Of a DNA stretch of 64,000 nucleotides, positions 21,373 through 31,242 are shown one piece after another (within the stretch, counting starts at the first letter, position 1; every line of letters starts with the position of its first letter). The translations under genes were made by a program, and so were the position numbers. The DNA is taken from assembly GCA_004764695.1 (NCBI GenBank), contig SMSO01000007.1:637501-701500 (forward strand), read 5' to 3'. A model generated the notes under the pieces. It worked only from the letters and a program-made list of their open reading frames with translations. It made no database searches and was not told the DNA's origin. The stretch is from Schizochytrium sp. TIO01 (taxonomy: Eukaryota; Sar; Bigyra; Thraustochytrida; Thraustochytriidae).

Positions 21373-24300
21373 TTAACCCTCTACTTCGTCATCAAGAATA
21401 GTCTCCACGCGCAAAGAACCATCCACATTTCGACGCTTCAGATTGCCTGTAGTGAAAGCGCTCAGAGTACCTGATGCCTGGCAAAGACCCTTTGTTGTAA
21501 GAATCAAAGCCTCAAGGATTTTACGGAGTTTGGGCACGACAGACACAAGTGACAAATCCTTGTTTGATTTTCCTGAGTCACATATGCTTTGCAGCTGTCG
21601 GGTACTCTGCTGCAATCCACGAAAGATACGTACAATTTTGTTTTGATTCTCTTCTTGGCTGAAAAAGCGAGTCAAGAAAGGCATCGCAATCTTCATGAAG
21701 CGCTCAATAATAGCTCGACCCTGCCTTACGGACATAACCAAAAGAGCTTTCTTTGTTGGACATAAGCGCGTCAAGAGAATAGCCTTGCGAATTAGGTTAA
21801 CAATTACCTCTGCTTCATCCAAAGTATCGCTCACAGTCTTTTTAGGTTTTCGCCGTAGTGCAATCGAAGCGTCGTCAGCTGACACACTGGTGCTTTCCAA
21901 ATGGCTCAAATCGTCATGAGCCGTAGTATTCTTATCCTCATCATCCTCACCTTCGTCATCATCCTCATCAGCATTCTCATCTCCATCGTCGCCATCATCT
22001 TCACTTTCATCGCCAGAACGCCTCCGACGTTTTGGTGCTTTACCGTTTTTAGATCGCCCAGCTTTGGCTGCAGTGCGCTTACCAGAAGCTTTGCGCTGCG
22101 TTGGCATGTGACTTTGAAAATCAAGCTCGTCAAGTGCTCTTAATAAAGCACGCAGGACAGGCTCATAAAAATATGGCAGAGTGCCAATACTGAGAGTTGC
22201 GAACGTCTCACCATTGGCACCAGGGGCCTCCGCTACACTAGTCATATCATTAATGAGGTCCTCCATGCGAGACAAGGGGTACCTGTCAAATCGCAGGTGC
22301 AACTCCAAAAGCCGACCGATCGTCGTCTTTGTAAGATTCTGACCTGTAGGACTTTTGTGAAGTAATATAGCACATTGCTTAGAAATTTTTTCTTCCAGTG
22401 TATATCTTGACCTCACAAAAGGAACAAGGTCCACTAAAAGTTCAACCAGATACAATTTTGTCTCGGTTCCAGTCATACTATCACAAGCTAATAAATTTTC
22501 TAATAGTGTCAACGCCTCAGAAAGAGGCTCATCAAAGGAACCAGAATTTGATTTGCTGTCATCATCACCATCGTCGTCGGCTATACTCTCACTTTCGTCA
22601 ACCTCAACTGAGCTATAAGATGCCAAAACACGCTCCGTACAGGAGCGAAATGAGCGATCAGTTTTGGATAATGGACAGCGTGCTATTTCGTGTACGACAC
22701 GGCAATTAGTGAGAATACAGCTTACCAGGACAGGCTCAGTAAGGTTGTTAGCCTCGTTCTTCACTTGTGAAAACTGAATTTTCGCCAATAAGAACAATGG
22801 TTGCATAAGATTCCGCAATGACTCGAGGAGTTCTTCAGGTGAAGTCTCTAGCTGGCTACCTTGGCCTAACTTCGACAATGGTGTAGATTTTCGACCTCTT
22901 AAACTACGTTTCGGATTCAGTGCCAATTTTACAGTCTCAAAAAGCGACTGTAGGAGAGCTTTAACAGCATAAGGATGGCTCTCTAGAGTAGAATGACTTA
23001 ACAAGCTAAAGACTTGCATTCGGAAAGGTCGATAGTTGTTGCGCAAACTTTCTTCAAAGTCCTTTGGCACAACTGCTTCATCATTGTTATGCATCGTAGA
23101 GCTCCGTCTCTTACTGCCAGTCCCAGTCCCAGTCCCTTGAGGGCTACCTGAAGATGATAAACCCATCGTCAATACTGGGGTTTCATTGCGTTGAATTGGA
23201 AGCATAGAAAAGACGCTCCCGCTCTTGCTTTGTCGAAGTAGTGTGACCAGCAAATTATGCATATCTACGAGAAGGTCGAACCTTGCAAATATTTTCCGCA
23301 CCACCTCAGGATCTTCCATGTCCAGAACAGACCCATTAATAAGCTCCCGTGTCCAGTTAATTGTATGGTAAATACTTAAGCAGATTGCGCCTTGCATCTT
23401 GTCAGCGTCTTCTTCATGATCAGCTTGTTCGAAAAAGACTAACGCTGTTTCTTTTGGCGTTAGAAGCATTGGTGCTCCTAAAAGAGCACTCATCCCATCA
23501 CGCTTTCCTGCCACATCGGCAAGAGCAAGCGCTCCACGAAGCATAGATGCTAGGAAAATATATCGTTCCTGGATTTTAGGATCATTCATACCCTTGGCTA
23601 GGTTTGGCAAGAAGTTAATTGCGACTGCGTTGCTTCCTTTGTTCTCATCGAACAAAGGTGTAGCGTCTACCTCTCCAAAACACTGAAATCGAAAGCTCTT
23701 GTCCTTCGATGACGAAATTGAAGAAGATGATGAAGAAGCGGCCTTCTTTGAAGTTTCAGGAAAGTTCGTGCAAAAGCGTTCCATAAACTCAATGTTGAGC
23801 TCCTCGACCATGTAAAAGGCCACAGACTTGTTCATCTGACGAAGTGACCCTTGAGGGCTATCTACCATCGCACCAAGCTCCTCGCAAAAGGTTGCCATTG
23901 TTCGCGCGTTACTGCGGGAACTTGACAAAGCAAGGTCGAATACATCTTTACACTCAGAATCAACCCGACCTGAAGCCATGCTATTTTGTGAAGCCCCTGC
24001 CTGACCTGACTCATCATCACCTACCTTGTCTCCGTTTGCACCACCGCCTTCCTCGTCATCATCATCGTCAAAAAGATTGAACGTAGGAGCAAGCTCGGGT
24101 GCTATTTGCTCTGGAGAAGACTCTCGTGCGTGAGCATTGATAAGTTGGACAGCGCCGATGGCCCCTGCCATGCGTGATGCCTCTGTTGGATTTGTGAGAA
24201 GCTTGCGTAAAAGCACATGGAACCAAGCCGCTCCACCAGCGTCGGAATTACTGCGATGGACGACAAAACTACTCAATATATTGAAGACCATGCGACAATG

Positions 24301-26010
24301 TCGCAGCTGCATTTGAGGGGCACTATGAATAAGCGTCTTAATAAACTCAATGAATGGCTCCAACGCATGTACGTAACGCCGTTTGCGGGTTAAGTCCATC
24401 ATACATTCAAGCCCTCCTTCTAATTCAACAGATTCTTCAGTCGATACACCGCAATGCATGACCAATGCCACGACTAGCTCTTGACGATAATAAGGCTCTT
24501 TAAACTCTTGAAAGAGACTCACGTATAAAGCCTTTCCCACTTCACGCAATCGTCGAATACTGAAACCATCGTGACGTTGACGCAGAGAAAGTCCATCTTC
24601 ACTCAAAAGAGTTCCGGCAAGGTCTAGAAAATGCTTGAACTGGGTGTCAAGAACATCCCGATGACCTCGCACACTTGCGCGAATCAGGTCCATCGTTATC
24701 GCATTAGTCTTTACAACGTGTTGGCGAATAAGAGTTGTGACTTTGCGTTTGTATAGGCTATGCGAGCGGAGACCAACAAGAATCCACACATCAATGACAC
24801 ATAAACCAGCTGATCCAGGAAATTTTGTGGCTGAAGAAACAGCGCCGTCGACTGTGTCAAGGTAAGTTTTACAGAGGTCTTTACGAGCAATCAGACACCG
24901 CATAAGAACTTGCAGAATAGCCAAGATGTTGTTTGCTCGCAACGCTGTAGAGTGTGTGGCGTTGCCTTTCTTCGCGGGAGGACCAGAGTCTTGGCTCGCA
25001 GATGGCTCTTCTTGGACAATATCATCATGACAAATTTGTATGAATCGTTCACGAAGATCGCTCATGACTTGTGTTTTGTGTCGTTTTGATTCCTGATCAG
25101 TCTCTGGCCCAAAAGACTCGAGTAGAAACTGAATTGCCACTGGAAGATCCCCAAATTCTGCAGATCCCAAAATTTGCAACACTGTTGAACGTAGTTCACC
25201 CATATCAGCTTCAGAAACACGCAGGTTGCTCAAGGTTTCAATGATTGGAACTGTAAGCTCTCGCTCTTCCTCAAGTATTTGCTTGAGGTGCTGTACTGCT
25301 AGACCATGTTGCGCGTCCTCAAGAATTTCAGGAATGATGTTAATGATTTCGCAAGGAAGACGTTTGGACTCTGGGCACACCTGACACACCGAGCTTAAAC
25401 ACTCCATCAAATTACTGGCCAGCTCCTCACCATCCTCAATAAAATTCAGAAAACGCAACTGGTACAAAAGAAGCCGGGGAAGGTCTTGTTGCAGTTTTTC
25501 AACTTCCATTGCTTCTTCATCTGCTGCATGCTCAACTACCCATTGTAGCAGAGAACGCATTACATGCGATTGTGTTTCGTGGACACTTAGAAAGATTTTA
25601 AGAATGCAATCTCCGTTGTTAAGAGGTTCCAGCAGTGAACTAAGTGCTTTCCTGCCGTCTCGCATGACGTAATCTTCAAGTCCTTCAATGAGCTCGTCCG
25701 CAAGTGATGGAGAGCGAGCAAGACTGCGCTGTAAATTCGCAAGGCACCTATTTGCTGTAAAACCATCTGTAATCTGAACGGAGTTGCATTCAGTGTTGAG
25801 ATGGATTCCTGCCTTGTGAAGAGCCTGAACCAAGGGCAATGAAGGGGTAGAAGAAGAAATGCTAGGAAACGGAGAATCCTCAACCTCGGAACCCACTTTC
25901 TTGCTAGCTCTTCCGGTTTCCTTCGTTCTTGTCCCTTGCGGTTGGCCCACATTTTCCTTCTCGCTCGGGTTGTTTACCTCGTTTTGCTCATCTTGCGAAG
26001 GAGATGACAT
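21373..26010 (-). CDS. FANCD2: Fanconi anaemia group D2 protein homologue
   Basis: This 1545-residue protein aligns along its length with FANCD2, a helical-repeat DNA clamp that is monoubiquitinated as a FANCI-FANCD2 dimer in interstrand crosslink repair. Matching blocks include the LPEIL(x)D(x)QH segment (IIPEILEDAQHG, about 225-236), LTVPI followed by LSxLR (252-264), and a later AINFLPNL stretch. The segment FHVLLRKLLTNPTEASRMAG aligns without gaps to the human region around Lys561, and it places a lysine (Lys603, codon 24202-24204) at the ubiquitin site. Residues about 1290-1365 form a Lys/Arg-rich patch with KRRRR and then a long Asp/Glu run, a likely nuclear signal plus acidic linker. 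The length is close to the human protein (about 1450). Single exon, clean ATG. No FANCI gene is in the window. Confidence 0.92.
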   Translation of the reverse strand: MSSPSQDEQNEVNNPSEKENVGQPQGTRTKETGRASKKVGSEVEDSPFPSISSSTPSLPLVQALHKAGIHLNTECNSVQITDGFTANRCLANLQRSLARSPSLADELIEGLEDYVMRDGRKALSSLLEPLNNGDCILKIFLSVHETQSHVMRSLLQWVVEHAADEEAMEVEKLQQDLPRLLLYQLRFLNFIEDGEELASNLMECLSSVCQVCPESKRLPCEIINIIPEILEDAQHGLAVQHLKQILEEERELTVPIIETLSNLRVSEADMGELRSTVLQILGSAEFGDLPVAIQFLLESFGPETDQESKRHKTQVMSDLRERFIQICHDDIVQEEPSASQDSGPPAKKGNATHSTALRANNILAILQVLMRCLIARKDLCKTYLDTVDGAVSSATKFPGSAGLCVIDVWILVGLRSHSLYKRKVTTLIRQHVVKTNAITMDLIRASVRGHRDVLDTQFKHFLDLAGTLLSEDGLSLRQRHDGFSIRRLREVGKALYVSLFQEFKEPYYRQELVVALVMHCGVSTEESVELEGGLECMMDLTRKRRYVHALEPFIEFIKTLIHSAPQMQLRHCRMVFNILSSFVVHRSNSDAGGAAWFHVLLRKLLTNPTEASRMAGAIGAVQLINAHARESSPEQIAPELAPTFNLFDDDDDEEGGGANGDKVGDDESGQAGASQNSMASGRVDSECKDVFDLALSSSRSNARTMATFCEELGAMVDSPQGSLRQMNKSVAFYMVEELNIEFMERFCTNFPETSKKAASSSSSSISSSKDKSFRFQCFGEVDATPLFDENKGSNAVAINFLPNLAKGMNDPKIQERYIFLASMLRGALALADVAGKRDGMSALLGAPMLLTPKETALVFFEQADHEEDADKMQGAICLSIYHTINWTRELINGSVLDMEDPEVVRKIFARFDLLVDMHNLLVTLLRQSKSGSVFSMLPIQRNETPVLTMGLSSSGSPQGTGTGTGSKRRSSTMHNNDEAVVPKDFEESLRNNYRPFRMQVFSLLSHSTLESHPYAVKALLQSLFETVKLALNPKRSLRGRKSTPLSKLGQGSQLETSPEELLESLRNLMQPLFLLAKIQFSQVKNEANNLTEPVLVSCILTNCRVVHEIARCPLSKTDRSFRSCTERVLASYSSVEVDESESIADDDGDDDSKSNSGSFDEPLSEALTLLENLLACDSMTGTETKLYLVELLVDLVPFVRSRYTLEEKISKQCAILLHKSPTGQNLTKTTIGRLLELHLRFDRYPLSRMEDLINDMTSVAEAPGANGETFATLSIGTLPYFYEPVLRALLRALDELDFQSHMPTQRKASGKRTAAKAGRSKNGKAPKRRRRSGDESEDDGDDGDENADEDDDEGEDDEDKNTTAHDDLSHLESTSVSADDASIALRRKPKKTVSDTLDEAEVIVNLIRKAILLTRLCPTKKALLVMSVRQGRAIIERFMKIAMPFLTRFFSQEENQNKIVRIFRGLQQSTRQLQSICDSGKSNKDLSLVSVVPKLRKILEALILTTKGLCQASGTLSAFTTGNLKRRNVDGSLRVETILDDEVEG

Positions 26011-26152
26011 CTTCCCCTATTCCCTCAAGCTCCAACCGCGATTGAGGCAGGTTTAGAGACCTCAGCCTTGCAAAGGCTGACTATTTCTCGACCTTCCGCT
26101 TTCTCTTGCTCTCGCGCTTGCTCCTGCTCTCAGTGTTTGCTTCTTTGTTTTA

Positions 26153-26229
26153 TTGTTTGTTTGTTTGTTTGTTTGTTTGTTTGTTTGTTTGTTTGTTTGT
26201 TTGTTTGTTTGTTTGTTTGTTTGTTTGTT
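26153..26229. repeat. (TTTG)n microsatellite
   Basis: About nineteen perfect tetranucleotide units, roughly 140-220 bases upstream of the FANCD2 start codon. Confidence 0.95.
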
Positions 26230-26287
26230 GCAGCCAAATTATTCTGGGCCGGTGAACCTCTCAACTCACCCCTCAGCTTGCTGTGTG

Positions 26288-26291
<4 letters not shown>

Positions 26292-26324
<33 letters not shown>
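26292..26324. repeat. (TA)n dinucleotide tract
   Basis: About sixteen perfect TA units close to the TTTG tract. Confidence 0.95.
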
Positions 26325-26327
<3 letters not shown>

Positions 26328-28933
26328 CTCTTCTGCAGATGGCTGTCTGCTCAGTTTCTGTGCTCGACGTTCTGCGTTTTCTTCCTTCACGCACCCGGTT
26401 TGTGCCTTGCCAGTGGTGGAGGCGCTCTCAGGGGCTTTGTGACTTCGAAGTTCAAGTTATATTGCTTTGTTTCATGTCTAACGATTTTGCCTAGTAGCAA
26501 ACAGTAGAATGCAGTACTTAGTGATCCTGATAGGAGAGGCGGTAGTTAGTTTCCCTTGAAGAACGCGAGAGCGGTTAGAGTACCACTTGAAGCCTGCGCG
26601 TAGGTACACTACGAATGGCTGTAAAGCTTCTTCTTTCTAGCTCTAGAGAGGTACCAATGAATAATGTGACCTTGATAGAAGGATAGAAAGAAGTCGAAAT
26701 CTCCAACTTGAGTTTAGTATGAATCTGGCTGAAGATTTGACCACCAACCTCAACTCAATATACGATTAAGATCTCATCTTCTATACATTCATCTTATGTA
26801 TCCGTATGGTCACAGTAGCAATGACTCATTCGGTGAAAGGAGAGGCGTCAGGTCTTTTCTTTTCTTTTCTTTTCTTATTAAAAATAGATGTTCTCTACAC
26901 TCAGAGAAAAGGTTATAAAATGCAACAAATTTTGAATTTTATTGCACTGTATGTCTTTGAGCGACTCTTTAACGCGCAGTCAGAGACAGCTATTAACGGT
27001 TTTGAATACCTATGTTGTAGTAACCCTCACTAGTCCTCCTCTTTCACTCACACTAGTTAAAAGCAACTCCTTAATAAAAAAAAGCACGGGTTAAAGTCAA
27101 GCCAGAGCAATCACTTATTGATCTTTGTCAATATAATTGTCATGTTTTTACTTGAATCTTTTATCTAGCTACAGGGAAGTAAAAAGGTTGAATAGCCCCT
27201 AACAGCGAGTTGTCATCTTTCCTGAGCTTTTTTCATCGGATAGAGCAACTTGGTTCTCCCATACTCATAATATTATGCCAGGGCCCGCAAGACTGTGTAG
27301 ACAAATGCTGCTCAATTCAAAAACTTAAAGGTTCAAGAACACACTATATGGGATCCTTTAATTCATTGGGGAAATTAGATTATGAGAGTGCTCACCAAAA
27401 TACGCTTTTTAAACAGCAGCCCACCAAATACAGTTGAATGAATACAGAGAAAAGACTCTTGCCATATATTCTATGGGTGCACTCATGCTCCAAGAACCAA
27501 GGTTGCTGTTTGCGCTAAATTTGGCTGTTCTATTCTGAATCTATGCAGATGAATCTTGTACTGATGACCTCTGCTCGAAAGAGTTCTCTTGTTTTCTTCA
27601 TCCCTCAACTTGATCCAAATTTGGTATCGTTGGACGAATTGACCTTGGGATGCTGAAATACTAATGAATGACCTGCATTGCACATCGAAGTTCAAAAGTT
27701 TCAAACTTATTTTCTAATCTTTCCTCATTGAGGGAATGAATATAAGAGTATCCCCAAGTAATGATTGTTCGTGAGCCCACTGGTTTGGCAGACTCATAAA
27801 CAAAGTTTTCCATGCTTCATTTTTAAAAAATGGAGAGACTGCATCACTTGAAACTGGATTTTTCGTGGCAAGTTTTTTTTTAAATAGAGTATTTCTAGTG
27901 AGGACCTCTCGTGAGGAGGACTGTTGAAAAAAATATATGCGTATGAAAAATAGGTTCTAGTTTCTGCAACTTAATCAAATGATTAATTACATTAGGTAAA
28001 TCAAATACCCCGAGGAACATTTCTAATCTTTCCCTTTCGGTTGGATTATTGCTATCACATTGAAGTCCCAGAGCAATTACTTTCCCTCCCTCGGCCCTCA
28101 TTACATTATCCTTTCTATATTGGCCCACACGGCCTTTAGCTCAAAAGCTTTAAATCACGAATTTTGATGTCTGGTCGAAAGTGACTCAAATATGTTGCAC
28201 TTTAGAATAAACCTACTTACTACGTCTTTAATGAATATATTCATGTTCAAATAGGTGTTTAATGGGGTCTCGTGACCATCTGCTGTTGACCTTTGAAACT
28301 GCATACAGCTCTATTAAATCTTCCTCCTTCAACTTTAGCTCTCTATAGCACGCTGGCTGCTTCAGATCTTGTCAATCCTTCGAAATTTTAATAGTAAATG
28401 AACACTTGGTATTGACAACTTGATCAATCTGACAAAGTGAATAATACCTAGTGGGTTAATACGTATCACTCCCCCTCGTCAGAATGTACTTAAGTGTCCT
28501 TTCAAGTTTCGCCGTGACTTGCGTAGAATGACTCAAGTAGAATTGAGCGGGGACCTACCACCTACTACTAATTAGTCCCTAAGTACTCTTTCCTACAACT
28601 ATATACTACCCCGGCTATTAATCGATGAGCAATTCGAAAAACAAAACGAGGTTTGCCAACCCGCATCATTGTTTACCCTACTATCATATACATTCCCGTC
28701 TAGACCTTGCGCAATCGTTTGTAGTGTGTTGAATTCTAGGATTTGTGTCGCTACGCAATCATACGCTGGAATTTCTAAAAGCAGATACGAACCCTCAGGT
28801 AGAAGAGGATAGATAACTCAACTTCAGCTTAGCAGACCTTTTAGGTCAAGTATAACGCAAATCGTGTCAGATCTGCTGAGCCGCAAGTAAAGCAAGTCAA
28901 CTAGATAGATAGAACAATAGACAGACAGGCCCC

Positions 28934-30505
28934 ATGGGCCTGGTATGGTCTTGCTATGAGGCAGCCGTCCACGTGGACGCAATCTTTATTGTATCTTCAC
29001 TTGCTAATCTAGCTGCTGGATATAACCTTGCCATTGCTGGACATACGCTCTATCTTCTTGAAAGCGAAGGCGAAGAACTTAGCGAAGTAGAGACCTCAAT
29101 GGTCGCATCTGCCGCTTTTGTTGGTGCTGTGATGGGCCAAATTGTGATGGGTTATATGGGCGAGCGTGTTGGTATTGTACGTGGATTAGTAATAACCTTT
29201 CTTATCTTGATCTGTGGATGCCTCATCGGTGCATTCCTGTGTTGGACTCCCAATTTATTGTTCAAGTTGGCTATCTCTCGATTCATTGTGGGATTTGGTG
29301 CTGGTGGTGTCTATCCCTTAGCTGCAATTGCCTCCTCCAATGATTCTTTAGCACGTGCGCGCCACCCGTCTAACTCAGGTGAAACAGCAACCGAGCATGC
29401 TAGCAGTAGTGGTGGTGATCGCTTTAGTGGACGGCGTGTCATGCTGACGTTCTCTTTCCAAGGTGTTGGCCAGCTCCTTGCACCTCTTTGGGTTCTAATG
29501 TTAGATTGGCTTTTGCCTCATGCCAAACCTCTTGCCTGGCGTGTGGCCCTACTAACAGGCTCAATTCCTGCCGGATTTGCTCTTGGACGCATGCGTCGCG
29601 TCCTTGAGCAAGTTGTCACCGGCTCTGATGATAACTACAGCGTAGACAGCGGAGATACCGGCGATGAACAAATGAGTGTTCATGAAGATGACGAGAATGT
29701 TCGGGTCATTCGCGATCATAATTTTGGGAGCCGTTGGTCGAGATCCAACTTGTATAAACTTTTGGGAACTGGAGGGACCTGGTTCTTGTTTGACGTACTT
29801 TTCTATGGTAATATTGTGTTTAGCCCTTTCATTCTAAACCTTGTCTTCCATGCCAGTGAAGCGGAGGTAGCAGGACTGACTACAATTGTAAGCGCTATTG
29901 CGCTTCCGGGTTTATACCTAGCAAGTTACTATTCAGATCGTTTGGGTCGAAAGCAAATGCAAGTGTTTGGTTTTGCAATGCTGACGGTCCTTTTCCTAGC
30001 CCTCGCAGGTTTACTTAATATGGGTGAATCTAGTGCCAAGCCTTTTATCTTTGTTTTGTACTGCGCAACATTTTTCTTCTACAACTTTGGCCCAAATGCA
30101 ACCACTTTTTGTCTTCCAGCAGAGACATTTGACCCTGAGGTTCGTTCATTTTTTCATGGTTTGTCAGCAGCCATGGGTAAAGCGGGTGCTTTTTTGGGTG
30201 CCTTATTTTTCAAGTTTGTTATGGATACGACCTCACTTACATTCGTGATGCTATGCTCTTCTGCTGTTGCAGCAATTGCGATTGCTCTCACTATTGCATG
30301 TGTGAATGTTCGTCGCCCAGCCTTTGAAGAAGCCAGTACCAGGCCGAGCGGCATGGAAGCTGAGCTTCCGGTACGAATTCCTGCCCAGGATGATAGCCAT
30401 TCTCAGAGTGATCGACCAGATATTGAATATGTGGATCTTGATAGCACACACCGTAGACGCACACTTGATCGCCATAGCACCAGCGAAGACCTGTTGCACA
30501 TTTAA
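28934..30505 (+). CDS. PHO84/PHT1-like MFS phosphate transporter with altered proton-coupling sites
   Basis: This 523-residue membrane protein has about twelve hydrophobic segments and MFS loop motifs (GERVG near 76; SDRLGRKQ, 334-341). The C-half sequence NFGPNATTF (384-392), followed by LPAETFDPEVRS and HGLSAAMGKAGA, is diagnostic of the PHO84/PHT1 phosphate:H+ symporter family. Residues matching the phosphate site of the fungal PiPT structure are kept: Tyr127, Gln176, Trp283-x3-Asp287-x3-Tyr291 and Asn388. Two family aspartates assigned to proton coupling are changed. The GGDYP motif of helix 4 is GGVYP (Val126), and the helix 1 DAYDL motif is AGYNL (Ala28, Asn31). An acidic cytosolic loop (about 230-262) separates the halves. 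Probable role: phosphate or related anion transport at a membrane; coupling is uncertain. The ATG at 28934 is the first of the frame. Confidence 0.85.
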   Translation: MGLVWSCYEAAVHVDAIFIVSSLANLAAGYNLAIAGHTLYLLESEGEELSEVETSMVASAAFVGAVMGQIVMGYMGERVGIVRGLVITFLILICGCLIGAFLCWTPNLLFKLAISRFIVGFGAGGVYPLAAIASSNDSLARARHPSNSGETATEHASSSGGDRFSGRRVMLTFSFQGVGQLLAPLWVLMLDWLLPHAKPLAWRVALLTGSIPAGFALGRMRRVLEQVVTGSDDNYSVDSGDTGDEQMSVHEDDENVRVIRDHNFGSRWSRSNLYKLLGTGGTWFLFDVLFYGNIVFSPFILNLVFHASEAEVAGLTTIVSAIALPGLYLASYYSDRLGRKQMQVFGFAMLTVLFLALAGLLNMGESSAKPFIFVLYCATFFFYNFGPNATTFCLPAETFDPEVRSFFHGLSAAMGKAGAFLGALFFKFVMDTTSLTFVMLCSSAVAAIAIALTIACVNVRRPAFEEASTRPSGMEAELPVRIPAQDDSHSQSDRPDIEYVDLDSTHRRRTLDRHSTSEDLLHI

Positions 30506-31242
30506 TGACCGTGCCAAAATTCAACTTTGCATCATGTTGTATTATTTCTGCTGCATGCCTGCATCATGCTCATCTTAGTCATATGTCACAACAGTTAGGA
30601 GCTGTTTCTTCACACCACTTTCTTCTGTTTTGTTGAGCCTGAAATTCCGTGTTCTCAACCACATTCCAAAAGGAGAAATTTGATAGCATATCTGGCAGAC
30701 AAAACTATGTAAGAGCTATCCCAGGTATAATATTATTTTAGGTAGTCAAATTATCACAAAAACTTAAAGTTCATCAATTAAAGGATAATCTCCATTTTCG
30801 AGAGGCATATATTAGACTTAATAGTTAAGTACATAAGATTTACCTCTTGTGTATTGACATTGCCTATAAATAATTAAAAGTTTGTATAATGTATGTCCCT
30901 TAGTAGAAACAAAAAAATAGACAATGCTACCTACCTCTAGATAGGAACAATTTGTCTCAAAAGTCTTTAGTGCTATTATTAGTTTTTCTATCACTGACAG
31001 AAAAACCGAACCTGTGAAGTAAAGATTCTCATAAAGTAAGTATATAGCGAATCTAAAATTTTCTAATCGCACCTGTGACACTTTCCTTTTGTCAAATGAC
31101 ATCACTTGTGAAGAGAATTTCTACACTCATAGAAATTATGATGAGAGCGCGAAGACATGAAGAGTTCTTTGCGCCTTTGGGATTTAGAGGCCAACCCAGC
31201 ATAAAGTTACGGCACCTAGTTATGAGATTTACATGTACACAT
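30506..31242. other. Intergenic between convergent genes
   Basis: AT-rich 3' flanks of the phosphate-transporter-like gene and the EDRF1-like gene. One CTACCTACC word at about 30929; no gene seen. Confidence 0.6.

Larger units (their letters stand above)
26011..28933. other. Divergent intergenic region with microsatellites
   Basis: Upstream region shared by FANCD2 (-) and the phosphate-transporter-like gene (+). It contains a TTTG tract and a TA tract near the FANCD2 side. The remainder is AT-rich, and I see no gene. Open frames at 26068-26507 are products of the repeats. Confidence 0.6.

Noticed and set aside
24150-24260. Idea that the FANCD2 ubiquitin site is lost (an Arg lies in the nearby SRMAG segment)
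   Set aside because: The Arg aligns with a different human lysine ten residues after the site; the ubiquitin-site lysine itself aligns with Lys603, which is present.
26068-26507. Open frames rich in CLFV or YIYI repeats
   Set aside because: They are translations of the TTTG and TA tracts.
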